Source of the DNA: Treponema sp.
GTDB taxonomy: Bacteria; Spirochaetota; Spirochaetia; Treponematales; Treponemataceae
Length of the DNA: 48,017 nucleotides
Direction of reading: 5' to 3'
Assembly: GCA_016293005.1 (NCBI GenBank)
Contig: JAEDFA010000006.1
Coordinates: 1-48,017, forward strand
Each line of letters opens with the position of its first letter. Positions within the stretch are counted from its first letter, which is position 1. A program made the translations under genes and the position numbers. The notes below the pieces were generated by a model, which had not been told where the DNA came from, searched no databases, and saw nothing but the letters and a program-made list of their open reading frames with translations. Shown here piece after piece: positions 6,859 to 16,300 of this stretch.

Positions 6859-8766
6859 ATGCAAAAAGAACTTTGGCTTGAAAGTATTTACAGCGACGGT
6901 TCATGTTATTTTGTTTCAAATCCTACTCCAAAAACTGGTGAAAAAATAAAAATTGCCCTTCAAATGATGAAAAACGATTCTGTAAAGGCAGTTTTTCTTC
7001 TTGCAAAGTTCAATGGTTGTGAAAGGACTTTAAAAATGGATTTAAAATCAGAAGCAAATTCTGTTTTCCGTTTTGAAACTGAAGTCCAGGTTTTTGAAAA
7101 AGAATTCCGTTACATTTTTATCATCGCCTCTAAGACTGAAATTTATTATTATAATCAGGCAGGGCTTACAAGTTATGTTCCGTCAGAAGCGCATATTTTT
7201 AGGATTCTTGTAAATTATGTTCAGCCTGAATGGGTAAAAAATGCAGTTTTCTATCAGATTTTTCCTGAAAGATTTTGTAACGGAAATCCTGAAAACGATG
7301 TAAAAGACGGAGAATATATTTTTGATGGATTTCCGTGTAAAAAAGTCAAAGACTGGGATTCTGTTCCAGAGCCTTACAGTAAAGCGCATTGTCTTGATTT
7401 TTACGGCGGCGATTTAGAAGGAATCAGACAGAAAATTCCGTATTTAAAAAAATTAGGTGTTACGGCGTTATACTTAAATCCGATTTTTTATGCGGCAACA
7501 GTTCACAAGTACGACTGCCTTGATTATTTTTCAGTTGATCCTCATTTTGGAGGCGACAAGGCACTTTCTGATTTGACTGATGAACTTCACAAAAACGGAA
7601 TCAGAATAATTTTAGATGTTTCAATTAATCATACGGGAATTGCAAACAAATGGTTCAACCGTGATGGAACTTTTTTCCCAATTTCTGAAGGCGCCTTTAA
7701 TAATCCGTCTTCAACTGAAAGGGAATTTTATTTTTTTGGAAAAGACAATTCTTACAAAAGCTGGTTTGATGTTCAGACTCTTCCTACATTAAATTATACT
7801 TCAGAAAAACTTCGCGGCGTAATTTACAAAAATCCTGATTCTCTTGTAAAAAAATGGTTGAAACCTCCTTTTTCAACTGACGGCTGGCGTTTTGATGTTG
7901 CAGATACAATGGCTAGAAATAACGAAATTCAGCTTCATCATGAAATCTGGCCTGAAATCCGCAAATCTATAAAAGAAGAAAAAAGTGATGCATTTATTCT
8001 GGCAGAAGACTGGAGCGACTGTACGGAATTTTTAAACGGGGATGAATGGGATTCTCAGATGAATTATTACGCTTCAAGTCGTGCAATCAGGGAATTTTAC
8101 GGTCAGCACGATATTTTTGTAAGCCGGGAAAAACTTCTTCAGGGTGTAGATTATAAATCGACTGCAAAAGATTTGTCTAAACGAATTTCTTTGTTTTACG
8201 CGCGGCTTCCGTTTGTAATGACGCAGATTCAGTTTAATCTTTTAGACAGCCACGATGTTCCAAGATTTCACAACGACAATAAAATTTCAAAAGATATGAT
8301 AAAAGGCGCTTTGATTATGCTTTTTACGCTTCCTGGTTCTGCAAGTATTTATTATGGTGACGAGGCAGAAATTTCCGGGACTGTCGATTCAGTGGAAGGC
8401 GCAAGATATCCGATCCCCTGGAGCAAAAATATAGAAGAAACTTTTTCCTACAAACTTTATTCATCGCTTTCTCACTTAAAGACTGAATATGATTCTTTTA
8501 AAAATGGAGGATTTAAAATTTTGTGGGACGAAGGCTTTGTTTTTGCGTTTGCGCGTTTTACTCCTTCTGAACTTTTTATTTCTGTCTGCTCAAATTCTGA
8601 AAAAATCGAAAAAATCGAGCTTCCACTTGCAATTTTCGGGGAAAGTTTTGCGCTTGATAAAAAAATTGATTATGATTTTTTGAATGAAAGCGTTTCTTGT
8701 TCTGTGAAAGATGGAAACCTTTTTCTTTCTGTTCCTGCGCAAAAATCGTTTTTGATAAAAATTTAA
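6859..8766 (+). CDS. GH13 alpha-amylase family hydrolase, neopullulanase/cyclomaltodextrinase type
   Basis: Cytoplasmic enzyme (no signal peptide) that hydrolyses alpha-1,4 bonds in maltodextrins, cyclodextrins or pullulan. The 635 residues hold an N-terminal CBM34-like beta domain (about 1-120). The catalytic barrel starts at WVKNAVFYQIFPERF (125-139). Conserved regions: I DVSINHTG (253-260), II DGWRFDVAD with nucleophile Asp346 and Arg344, III ILAEDWSD with acid/base Glu383, IV LLDSHDVPRF with Asp466. All three catalytic acids are intact. A C-terminal beta domain follows near 560-635. The SHDVPR form of region IV and the N-terminal domain favour the GH13_20 group over ordinary alpha-amylase. 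It suggests use of starch-derived oligosaccharides. dCMP deaminase follows 10 bp downstream, probably on the same mRNA. Confidence 0.9.
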   Translation: MQKELWLESIYSDGSCYFVSNPTPKTGEKIKIALQMMKNDSVKAVFLLAKFNGCERTLKMDLKSEANSVFRFETEVQVFEKEFRYIFIIASKTEIYYYNQAGLTSYVPSEAHIFRILVNYVQPEWVKNAVFYQIFPERFCNGNPENDVKDGEYIFDGFPCKKVKDWDSVPEPYSKAHCLDFYGGDLEGIRQKIPYLKKLGVTALYLNPIFYAATVHKYDCLDYFSVDPHFGGDKALSDLTDELHKNGIRIILDVSINHTGIANKWFNRDGTFFPISEGAFNNPSSTEREFYFFGKDNSYKSWFDVQTLPTLNYTSEKLRGVIYKNPDSLVKKWLKPPFSTDGWRFDVADTMARNNEIQLHHEIWPEIRKSIKEEKSDAFILAEDWSDCTEFLNGDEWDSQMNYYASSRAIREFYGQHDIFVSREKLLQGVDYKSTAKDLSKRISLFYARLPFVMTQIQFNLLDSHDVPRFHNDNKISKDMIKGALIMLFTLPGSASIYYGDEAEISGTVDSVEGARYPIPWSKNIEETFSYKLYSSLSHLKTEYDSFKNGGFKILWDEGFVFAFARFTPSELFISVCSNSEKIEKIELPLAIFGESFALDKKIDYDFLNESVSCSVKDGNLFLSVPAQKSFLIKI

Positions 8767-8776
8767 AAGGTGCTAT

Positions 8777-9259
8777 ATGAAAAGAACTGATTACATTTCC
8801 TGGGATGAATATTTTATGGGCGTTGCAATTCTGGCTTCAAAACGCAGTAAAGACCCGAATACTCAAGTCGGTGCATGTATCGTAAATGAAAGTAACATTA
8901 TTATTTCGACAGGTTACAACGGTTTTCCTTACGGTTGTTCTGATGACATTTACACTTGGGACAGAACTGGTCAGGATACAAAATACAAATATGTAGTTCA
9001 CGCTGAATTGAATGCGATTTTAAATGCCCGCGGTCGTAATTTAACGAATTCTAAAATTTATGTAGACCTTTTTCCGTGCAACGAATGTGCAAAGGCGATA
9101 ATTCAGTCTGGAATAAAAGAAGTCGTTTACCTTTATGATAAATACGCTGATTCAGACGGAACGATTGCTTCAAAAAGAATGCTGAACGATGCCGGTGTAA
9201 AACTTACAAAACTTGAAGTTACGACAGATAAAATTGAAATCAATTTTGAAAGAAGTTAA
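8777..9259 (+). CDS. Deoxycytidylate (dCMP) deaminase
   Basis: Zinc enzyme that converts dCMP to dUMP, feeding dTMP synthesis. The 160 residues contain the family zinc site: HAELNAILNARG with His75 and the proton shuttle Glu77, and PCNECAKAI with Cys101 and Cys104. The N-terminal SWDEYFMGVAILASKRSKDPNTQVGA segment and the STGYNGFPYGCSDD loop are typical of dCMP rather than cytidine or tRNA-adenosine deaminases. AAGGTG precedes the ATG. The stop codon overlaps, in a TTAA palindrome, the stop of the convergent STAS gene, so the two transcripts must run into each other unless read-through is blocked. Confidence 0.93.
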   Translation: MKRTDYISWDEYFMGVAILASKRSKDPNTQVGACIVNESNIIISTGYNGFPYGCSDDIYTWDRTGQDTKYKYVVHAELNAILNARGRNLTNSKIYVDLFPCNECAKAIIQSGIKEVVYLYDKYADSDGTIASKRMLNDAGVKLTKLEVTTDKIEINFERS

Positions 9260-9804
9260 ATTGAAACTTTTCCGTTTGAAGAAATTGTAAGAATCGTTTT
9301 GCATTTTGCACAGCGGAAAATGCCTGCTTTTGATGTTTTCAATTTTGAAGAACACATAGGACATTCGATTACTTTTGGAAAAACCTGTGTTGTAGTTTTT
9401 ACAGGCGCATTAAAGAATACGCTTGCTTCGTCTAAGTCTGAAGCGATGTTGAAAAAATGGGTGAATCCTAAAAGCTGGAAAATTTCGAGGACTTTTATAG
9501 ACATGTCGATGAATACAAATGTTCCGCCTAGAGATGTGAATTTTGGATAATAATTTGCAAAAACGCCGATTGCAGATGATGAAACATAGTCAAGGCTTGC
9601 GCATTTAAAAAGAATTTTATAAGTTCCGTGTTCAAGAATTTTGTTTAGTTTGTTTTCAAAAAAACTTGTGTTGTAGTTGTCGATACTGCCTTTTAAGTAA
9701 ACTTGAAGAACGCCTGGAAGTTTTGGTTCATCGGTGATTGTGATTTTTAGAGATTTATCCCATTCATCGTCAAAATTTGGAATTATCGAATTGTTGTCTG
9801 TCAT
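9256..9804 (-). CDS. STAS-domain protein with C-terminal zinc ribbon
   Basis: A 182-residue cytoplasmic protein. Residues about 20-128 form a STAS domain like those of anti-sigma-factor antagonists (SpoIIAA/RsbV). The usual phospho-acceptor loop is present as LDYVSSSAIGVF, with Ser75-Ser77. Residues about 145-172 add two Cys-x2-Cys pairs (CPMC at 148-151 and CAKC at 165-168), a rubredoxin-like zinc ribbon. It may take part in a partner-switching pathway in which phosphorylation of the serine controls binding, but no cognate kinase or anti-sigma factor is next to it. GGGAG precedes the ATG. The STAS plus zinc-ribbon architecture is not one I can assign to a characterised protein. Confidence 0.78.
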   Translation of the reverse strand: MTDNNSIIPNFDDEWDKSLKITITDEPKLPGVLQVYLKGSIDNYNTSFFENKLNKILEHGTYKILFKCASLDYVSSSAIGVFANYYPKFTSLGGTFVFIDMSIKVLEIFQLLGFTHFFNIASDLDEASVFFNAPVKTTTQVFPKVIECPMCSSKLKTSKAGIFRCAKCKTILTISSNGKVSI

Positions 9805-9888
9805 AAAAACTCCCGGATGTTTTTTTTATTTAAGTATATTTTAAGAATCTTTTTTTAGAAATTATATACAATTTGTAAAAAAAGTAAT

Positions 9889-9945
9889 AGTGGTTTTATT
9901 TTAAATAATTCAGTGGTTTTAAAAACTTTTTATAAAGTGGCGTTA
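9889..9945. repeat. Three spaced AGTGG repeats in the STAS-ZIP intergenic region
   Basis: The 218-bp gap between divergent STAS and ZIP genes is very AT-rich. It holds AGTGGTTTTA at 9889-9898 and 9912-9921 and a related AGTGGCGTTA at 9936-9945, spaced 23 and 24 bp apart, about two helical turns. A TATAAT at 9995-10000 is a likely -10 for the ZIP gene, though no good -35 accompanies it. The repeats could be operator half-sites on one face of the helix. Confidence 0.4.
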
Positions 9946-10022
9946 TGTTTTTGAAAAATCTTTTTTTCTTAGTGTTTTTTAAATTTTAAAATGATATAAT
10001 GGATTTGTAAAAAGAGGTTTTT

Positions 10023-10814
10023 ATGTACTTTAAAGTTTTTACGGGGCTTTTGATTCCGTTTTTGGGAACGATGCTCGGTTCTTTGTGCGTTTTTTTTATG
10101 AAAAAAAATATGAGCGTAAACCTGCAGAAAATTCTTTCGGGGTTCGCAGCCGGTGTGATGGTTGCCGCTTCTGTCTGGAGTCTTTTGATTCCGTCTCTTG
10201 AACAGGCTTCATCTTCTGGAATGGGAAAATTTTCTTTTATTCCGGCGGGCACAGGCTTTGCTCTTGGCGTTTTGTTTCTTCTTTTTCTTGATACTGTTAC
10301 TCCTCATATTCATATTGACAATACGGTTGAAGGACCGAAAACAAAACTAAAACGAACTACGATGATGGTTTTGGCGGTGACGCTTCACAATATTCCGGAG
10401 GGAATGGCCGTCGGTGTTTTGTACGCAAGTTATTTAAACGGTTCTTTTTCAATTACGGAAGCTACGGCTTTTGCTCTTTCAGTCGGAATTGCAATTCAAA
10501 ATTTTCCTGAGGGCGCGATTGTTTCCATGCCACTTTGCTCAAACGGTATTTCAAAAAAGAAGGCGTTTCTTTTAGGCTCGCTTTCAGGGATTGTAGAGCC
10601 TGTTTTTGCTTTTATAACGCTCCTTCTTGCAGGTGTAATTGTTCCGATTCTTCCGTATCTTTTGAGTTTTGCTGCCGGAGCGATGATTTATGTTGTAATA
10701 GAAGAACTTGTTCCTGAAATGACTCGTGAATCTGAAAAACATTCAAACTGGCCGACGATTTTTTTCATGTTAGGCTTTGTGCTGATGATGATTTTAGATG
10801 TTGCTTTGGGCTAA
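10023..10814 (+). CDS. ZIP-family divalent metal transporter
   Basis: Inner-membrane transporter for zinc or a similar divalent metal (ZupT/GufA-like), normally importing into the cytoplasm. The 263 residues have about eight membrane helices. The two metal-site motifs are intact: TLHNIPEGMAVG in helix 4 (His122, Glu126) and AIQNFPEGAIV in helix 5 (Asn160, Glu163). A short loop before helix 4 contains TPHIHIDN (93-100), a histidine-bearing cytoplasmic loop usual in ZIPs. The ATG has GAGG 6 nt upstream. It is followed by a nuclease and a CDF exporter on the same strand, so import and export transporters for metals are neighbours. Confidence 0.92.
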   Translation: MYFKVFTGLLIPFLGTMLGSLCVFFMKKNMSVNLQKILSGFAAGVMVAASVWSLLIPSLEQASSSGMGKFSFIPAGTGFALGVLFLLFLDTVTPHIHIDNTVEGPKTKLKRTTMMVLAVTLHNIPEGMAVGVLYASYLNGSFSITEATAFALSVGIAIQNFPEGAIVSMPLCSNGISKKKAFLLGSLSGIVEPVFAFITLLLAGVIVPILPYLLSFAAGAMIYVVIEELVPEMTRESEKHSNWPTIFFMLGFVLMMILDVALG

Positions 10815-10845
10815 AAAAAGTTTATTTCTAAGGTGGAATTTTTAA

Positions 10846-11907
10846 ATGAGTTCAAAAAAAAATAAGAGGAATTCAAATAAGAAAAAGTCATTTTTTAAGT
10901 GGGTTTTGATTATTTTTCTTGTTGTGTTTATTGCAGGATTTGTAATTTACAAAATAAATCCTGTTTTTGTTGAAAATGTAATAAAAGAAGTTTCAGAGTT
11001 AAAAGAAAAAATTCTTCTGGAAAACGATAATTCTTCTGTGTCTTTAAAAGATTCTTCTGATTCTGAAAAAAATGAAAGCGCTTTTCAAAAAGAAGAGTTT
11101 ATTTCTGAGGAAGAAGAAAATTCTCCGCTTTATTTTGGAAATCCAAGTGGGGCTGTAAAAGAAAAGTCAAATTCTGAAAATTATCTTATAGAAAAAGATG
11201 GTTTTACTTTGAGTTATAACAGAGTGAATTTAATTCCGAATTGGGTTTCATGGCATCTTTCTTATTCAGATTTAGGAGAGGCTGAAAGGGGAGATGATTT
11301 TAGAGCGGATTCTGAACTTCCTGATGAATGGTATAAGGTTTTAAAAAGCGACTATCAGTATACAAAGTATAATTTTGACCGCGGGCATGTCTGTCCGAGC
11401 GCAGACCGAACTAAAACTCAGGAAGGAAATTCCGAAACTTTTCTCATGACGAATATGATTCCTCAGAGTCCGGATTTAAACAGGCAAATCTGGAAAGATT
11501 TTGAAAGTTTTGAAAGAAGCCTTGCCTTAGAAGGAAACGAACTTTACATTATTGCAGGTCCTTACGGAAAAGGCGGAACGACTTCAACAGGAACATGGGA
11601 TTACATCGAAATTCTTGAAAAGAAAAAAAATCCTCTTTCAAAAAATCAGAAAATTCTTGTTCCCTCGCACTGCTGGAAAATTGTTTTAGTTCTTTCTGAA
11701 GGCGACAAAGATTTAAGTCGCGTTACAGAAGATACTGAAGTTATTTCTGTTTTTATGCCGAATTCAATGGGAATGCACAAAACAGGTTCTTGGGAAAATT
11801 ACTTAACTTCGGTTGATTATATAGAAGAAAAAACTGGCTGCGATTTTTTCCAATATTTACCGGATGAAATCGAAAATTTTATTGAAAAGAAGGTGTATTC
11901 AAAATGA
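10846..11907 (+). CDS. Membrane-anchored DNA/RNA non-specific endonuclease (NUC1/DRGH family)
   Basis: Magnesium-dependent nuclease of the Serratia/NucA fold. From the N-terminus: a basic stretch (1-16), a single membrane helix (about 17-36), a low-complexity Ser/Glu/Lys linker (about 60-110) and the nuclease domain (about 115-350). The active-site motif is DRGHVCPSADRT with catalytic His181, and the metal-binding Asn is in PDLNRQIWKDFE (Asn212). The anchor places the domain outside the cytoplasmic membrane, consistent with degrading extracellular or periplasmic nucleic acid for nucleotides or defence. AAGGTGG precedes the ATG. Its stop overlaps the start of the CDF gene (ATGA), so the pair is translationally coupled. 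No immunity-protein gene is adjacent, as expected for an exported enzyme. Confidence 0.92.
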   Translation: MSSKKNKRNSNKKKSFFKWVLIIFLVVFIAGFVIYKINPVFVENVIKEVSELKEKILLENDNSSVSLKDSSDSEKNESAFQKEEFISEEEENSPLYFGNPSGAVKEKSNSENYLIEKDGFTLSYNRVNLIPNWVSWHLSYSDLGEAERGDDFRADSELPDEWYKVLKSDYQYTKYNFDRGHVCPSADRTKTQEGNSETFLMTNMIPQSPDLNRQIWKDFESFERSLALEGNELYIIAGPYGKGGTTSTGTWDYIEILEKKKNPLSKNQKILVPSHCWKIVLVLSEGDKDLSRVTEDTEVISVFMPNSMGMHKTGSWENYLTSVDYIEEKTGCDFFQYLPDEIENFIEKKVYSK

Positions 11908-13091
11908 TTAAATTTTTAGCGCGTATTTTTATAAAAAATCACACGGATTATAAAAATGCAAAGGTGAGAAATCAATACGGAATTCTCTGCGGAATTACGG
12001 GAATCTGTTTCAACCTTTTTTTGTTTTCTTTTAAGCTTTTTGCAGGACTTATTGCGAATTCTGTTTCAGTTGTGGCAGATGCCTTTAATAATCTTTCTGA
12101 CGCGGCTGCTTCCGTTGTTACAATTTTAGGATTTAAAATTTCTGGGAAAAAACCTGATGCAGAACATCCTTTCGGGCATGGAAGAATGGAATACATTGCA
12201 GGTCTTATCGTTTCATTTTTAATAATTTTGATGGGCTATGAACTTTTAAAATCTTCTGTGGGTGCAATCAAAAATCCTGAAATTTTAAAAACTGATATTT
12301 TAACGATTATAATTCTTTCAGTTTCGATTCTTGTAAAATGCTATATGTATTTTTACAATCATTTTCTTGGAAAAAAGATTTCAAGCGTTGTAATGGAAGC
12401 GACTGCAAAAGACAGTCTGAACGATACGATTTCAACATTTGTAGTTTTGTGTGCAGTAATCGTAAATTTGATTTTTTCGCATTTTGGAAAATCTGTTCCT
12501 GTTCCTTTAGACGGAATTGCAGGAATTTTTGTAGCGCTTTTCATTTTAAAAGGCGGTTTTGATTCTGTGAAAGAAACTGTAGATCCTCTCCTTGGAAAAA
12601 CTGCTGACAAGGATTTTGTAAGAGATGTTGAAAAAACTGTTCTTGCGCATTCAAAAATCAGCGGAATTCATGATTTTATTCTCCATGATTACGGGCCTGG
12701 AAAAGTAATGGTGAGTCTTCATGCAGAAGTTCCGGGAGATGAAAATATTTTTCTCCTTCACGATGAAATTGACAATATTGAAGTTGAAATCGCTAAGAAA
12801 TTTAACTGTTCGTGCGTAATTCACATGGACCCAGTCGACAAAAATAATGAAGAAATTAAAAAAATCAAGGATTTTATTCTTGAAAAGGCAAAAGTTTTTG
12901 AGCCTGAAATTTCAATTCACGATTTACGAATGGTGCCAGGACCGTCGCATACTAATGTAATTTTTGACGCAGTTCGGCCTTTTTCATCAAAATACTCAGA
13001 AGAAGAATTAAAAGAAGAACTTTCGTCAATCGTAAAAAGTTTTAATGAAAATTATTGCGCTGTAATTCAAATTGACCAGCCGTTTGTTTAG
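11904..13091 (+). CDS. Cation diffusion facilitator (CDF) family transporter
   Basis: Proton-coupled exporter of divalent metal across the inner membrane. The 395 residues contain six membrane helices in the first about 220 residues and a cytoplasmic ferredoxin-like domain (about 225-310). A further domain of about 80 residues (about 315-395, with HDLRMVPGPSHTNVIFD) is seen in a longer CDF subgroup. Metal-site residues: ADAFNNLSDA in helix 2 (Asp59, Asn62, Asp66) and AKDSLNDT in helix 5 (Asp170, Asp174). Asn at position 62 rather than His hints at manganese or iron over zinc, but this is only suggestive. The start overlaps the nuclease stop by 4 bp. It is the last gene before the structured leader at 13.14 kb. 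Confidence 0.9.
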   Translation: MIKFLARIFIKNHTDYKNAKVRNQYGILCGITGICFNLFLFSFKLFAGLIANSVSVVADAFNNLSDAAASVVTILGFKISGKKPDAEHPFGHGRMEYIAGLIVSFLIILMGYELLKSSVGAIKNPEILKTDILTIIILSVSILVKCYMYFYNHFLGKKISSVVMEATAKDSLNDTISTFVVLCAVIVNLIFSHFGKSVPVPLDGIAGIFVALFILKGGFDSVKETVDPLLGKTADKDFVRDVEKTVLAHSKISGIHDFILHDYGPGKVMVSLHAEVPGDENIFLLHDEIDNIEVEIAKKFNCSCVIHMDPVDKNNEEIKKIKDFILEKAKVFEPEISIHDLRMVPGPSHTNVIFDAVRPFSSKYSEEELKEELSSIVKSFNENYCAVIQIDQPFV

Positions 13092-13139
13092 TTTATTATT
13101 TTTTTTACCTGACTAAGTTTTTATTTGAAAATTTATCTA

Positions 13140-13298
13140 TTGTTATTTAAAATAGTTTTTGTATATAACAAAAAGGAGGCATGATAAAACCGCTAAAATA
13201 GCGCGGCTTTATCTTACATTGAACTGCTGTTCCTCATTACATTACGGAACAGCGTAAAAAGTCAATCAATTGTTGAAACAATCTTCTTGACTTTTTTT
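13140..13298 (+). promoter_or_regulatory. Promoter plus three-hairpin leader ending in a terminator, directly before the first beta-helix lipoprotein gene
   Basis: A promoter-like pair TTGTTA (13140-13145) and TATATA (13162-13167) is followed by three stems. A: 13183-13193 with 13203-13213 (11 bp, one A-C mismatch). B: perfect 8 bp GCTGTTCC (13226-13233) with GGAACAGC (13246-13253). C: perfect 10 bp AAAAAGTCAA (13256-13265) with TTGACTTTTT (13287-13296), with a nested ATTGT/ACAAT hairpin, ending in T7. C has the form of an intrinsic terminator and stops only 13 bp before the ATG at 13311, leaving no room for another promoter. The layout is that of an attenuator or riboswitch, though C could also be the terminator of the upstream CDF operon. 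Confidence 0.5.
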
Positions 13299-13310
13299 AT
13301 GGGTGAACAA

Positions 13311-16300
13311 ATGAAAAATCGTATTATTCTCAAGTGTAGTTCAATAATTTTTGCACTGTTTTTGTTTGGTTGTTCAGTAAATGTGGAAGTTGAACCTCCA
13401 AGAGATACATCTCTTTCTGAAGTAACAGTAAATGGTAATCTTGCGATACCAGATAAGGAAGGAAAAGTTTGGACTTATAAATTGTATGGTACAGATATGT
13501 TCTACAATTTTGAATCTATCGAAGCAATTCCTTCTCATGCCGATGCAACTGTTCAATTTGATAAAGATATTAAACAGTTTAATAGAGTTCAAGTTGGTCA
13601 AGTATTTACATTAAAAATTACAGTTACAAATGGTAAATCTGTTGAAGAACATACTCTAAAAATTGTTTATGCAAAAGAATTAATGTTTTCTAGCATTACA
13701 GTAAATGGTAGTAATCTTGCAAAACCAAGTGAAGACGGAAAAGTTTGGACTTGTAATTTTTACGGAACTGAACCTGAATTTGAAATAGAATCAATCGTTG
13801 CAACACCAGTTGTAAATTATGTTTATCTTGTTGAATATGAAAAAACACAAGGTGTAATTAAACTTGGTGAAACGTTTACAACAAAACTTAAGATTTCAAA
13901 TGAAGGACGGGTTTTAGAGTACGAATTAAGAATAACATATAATAGTGATTTGTCTCTTTCAAGTGTTGTAATAAACGATACTTATGATGCTATTCCAAAT
14001 GAAGATGGTTCAGTTTGGAATTGTAAAATTTTTGGAACACAAACTCCATATCAAATATCTAATATTGTTGCCACTGCCAAAGATTTGTCTGCAATTGTAA
14101 ATGTTGCTGAAAAAACTGCTTCCCTTAATTTTGGCGAAAAATTTACAACAAAAATCATATATTCAAATAATGGCAACACAAAAGAATATACATTAAATGT
14201 CGTTTATGCAAAAGAAACAACAGTTAATACAGTTGCAGACTTAAAAGCCGGTGATTTTGAAATTGGAGATATTGTTACAACAAAAGGTTATTATAATGCT
14301 GGTGACAATGGAACAGCTCACTATGAAATTATGACTTATGAATATTGGTATGAAAATGTTCTTCCAAGAGATGTTAGATACATAAATTACCAAAATAAGT
14401 GGTCTAAAACTCCAATTGATGAATACGGAAATCATACTTTGAAAAATGGAAATATTGCCGCTCTTGTTGGTAATTCATACACGCCAGAACAGTGGGGCGC
14501 AAAGGGTGATGGAAAAACCAACGATGTTTGGCCATTTATCCATATGTTTGCACAGGTTAAAACTGGAGAAATTATTTGTAGAAGTGATGCAACTTATATT
14601 TTAGGTTTGATATATGATATTGAAGATCCAAGTACAGCAAGGGATAATCCATATAAAGCATATCTATGTGGAGCATTGTTAGGTGGTCAGTATTTTTATA
14701 AGCCAATCATGGCCAATGTAAAAAATTTAGTAATTGACGGAAACGGATGTCTTGTTACTCAGCCAGATAGACAATGGGGAAATTCTGGAATGGGAATGTT
14801 AAACTTTGCCCAAGATATCGAAAATCTTGAAATCAAAAATTTCCGTTTTGATGGCAAAGGAAGAACAATGTACTATAGCATGGAGACTAGTGTTTTTGAT
14901 GAAACTAAAATTAATAAAAATTCAAATCACACAATATTTTATTCACCGGGGCAGTTATATTTAAACGGTATGCCAGATGGAGAAAATCATTATAAATATG
15001 GTAAAGAATATAATGTGCTGGAACCAAATGCTTCATTTAAACCATCATATATAAAAAATTTAAATATTCATCATAATAGTTTTAACGATGCAGGTGCGAT
15101 GTATTCAAAAGGTGGCGACTGGGGTGGAGATTTTATATTAATTATTAATCCTACAGCATTAGATGGATTGTTCGTTGAAGATAATGTATTTGAAAACTGG
15201 GGAAGATGGGTTTTTGCAATTGACCTTGGTGGTGAAGGTGAACGATTATACAACATTAAATTTAACAGAAACCAATGTCTTGGAGCTAATAGAGAAGAAG
15301 TTGCAGGTGATAATGATTGGAAATGGCGTGCATTAGGTTTAATAGATTTTGAAACAAAAAAATGTTTTGAAAATGTTGAATTTATTGGTAATACAGTAAA
15401 AGGTTCAGCAGGTTGGGCAATTAATGGTAATAGCAAAGTAAATAGAAACTTTGTAATTAGAGATAATTATTGGGAACATCTTGGTGGTGGTTATCCTTAT
15501 GGATTTGAATTGTACAGTGGTTATGCAGAAAATCTTGTTTTTGAAAACAATACAATGATTAATGTTGGGGTAAAGGCAGGTATATTTACAAATAATTTTA
15601 CTTTTATTAATAACAATATGTTGGGTGGTGTAAGAACTTTTGGTATAGCAGGAACTATTCGTTTTGAAAATAATACTGCAAGAGAAGTTAATACAGGAGA
15701 ACCTCGATATACAGTTCATTTATGGAATCACGAGTCAAACAATTATTTTGATGATTTTATTCCTATGGAAAAGGCTAGAAAAGATAGAATAAAAGTTATC
15801 TTCAAAAATAATGATTGTTTTATGGGAGCTATGTTTAATAATTTTGCTGAACCAGAAAAAGATATGGCAAAATATTTTGATTTTGATTTGGATTACGAAG
15901 TAATTAAGAAATCTGAAGTTACAGCATTTAATTCAAATTTAGCAATTGATTTTCAAAAAGCAAAATATAATAGTCAGCCACTGTATTTTAATGGAGTAAA
16001 ATCTATTGGGCCTTTAGTTGATAAAAATGCAATATCAGCCATTTATTTCAAAAAAGGTCAAACTGCTATTAAGTCATTAAACGCAATGGCTACAGTTGGT
16101 GGAAAATACTTTAATGATGATTTAGTAGAAAACTTTAATACATACGGAACTTTCGGTTATAACTGGAATTCATATATAGAAAAACATGGATTAAGTAATG
16201 TTGCTTTAGAGTGTACAGAAGACGGATATTTACCAGGCGCCTGTCAATATGGATTTAGAAATCAAGTTACACATATAAAATATTTTATAGAACCAGACGC

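Noticed and set aside
13181..13201. Six-codon leader peptide (MIKPLK) after AAGGAGG upstream of the first beta-helix lipoprotein
   Set aside because: The AAGGAGG is only one base from the ATG, too close for initiation, and the peptide has no run of a single amino acid.
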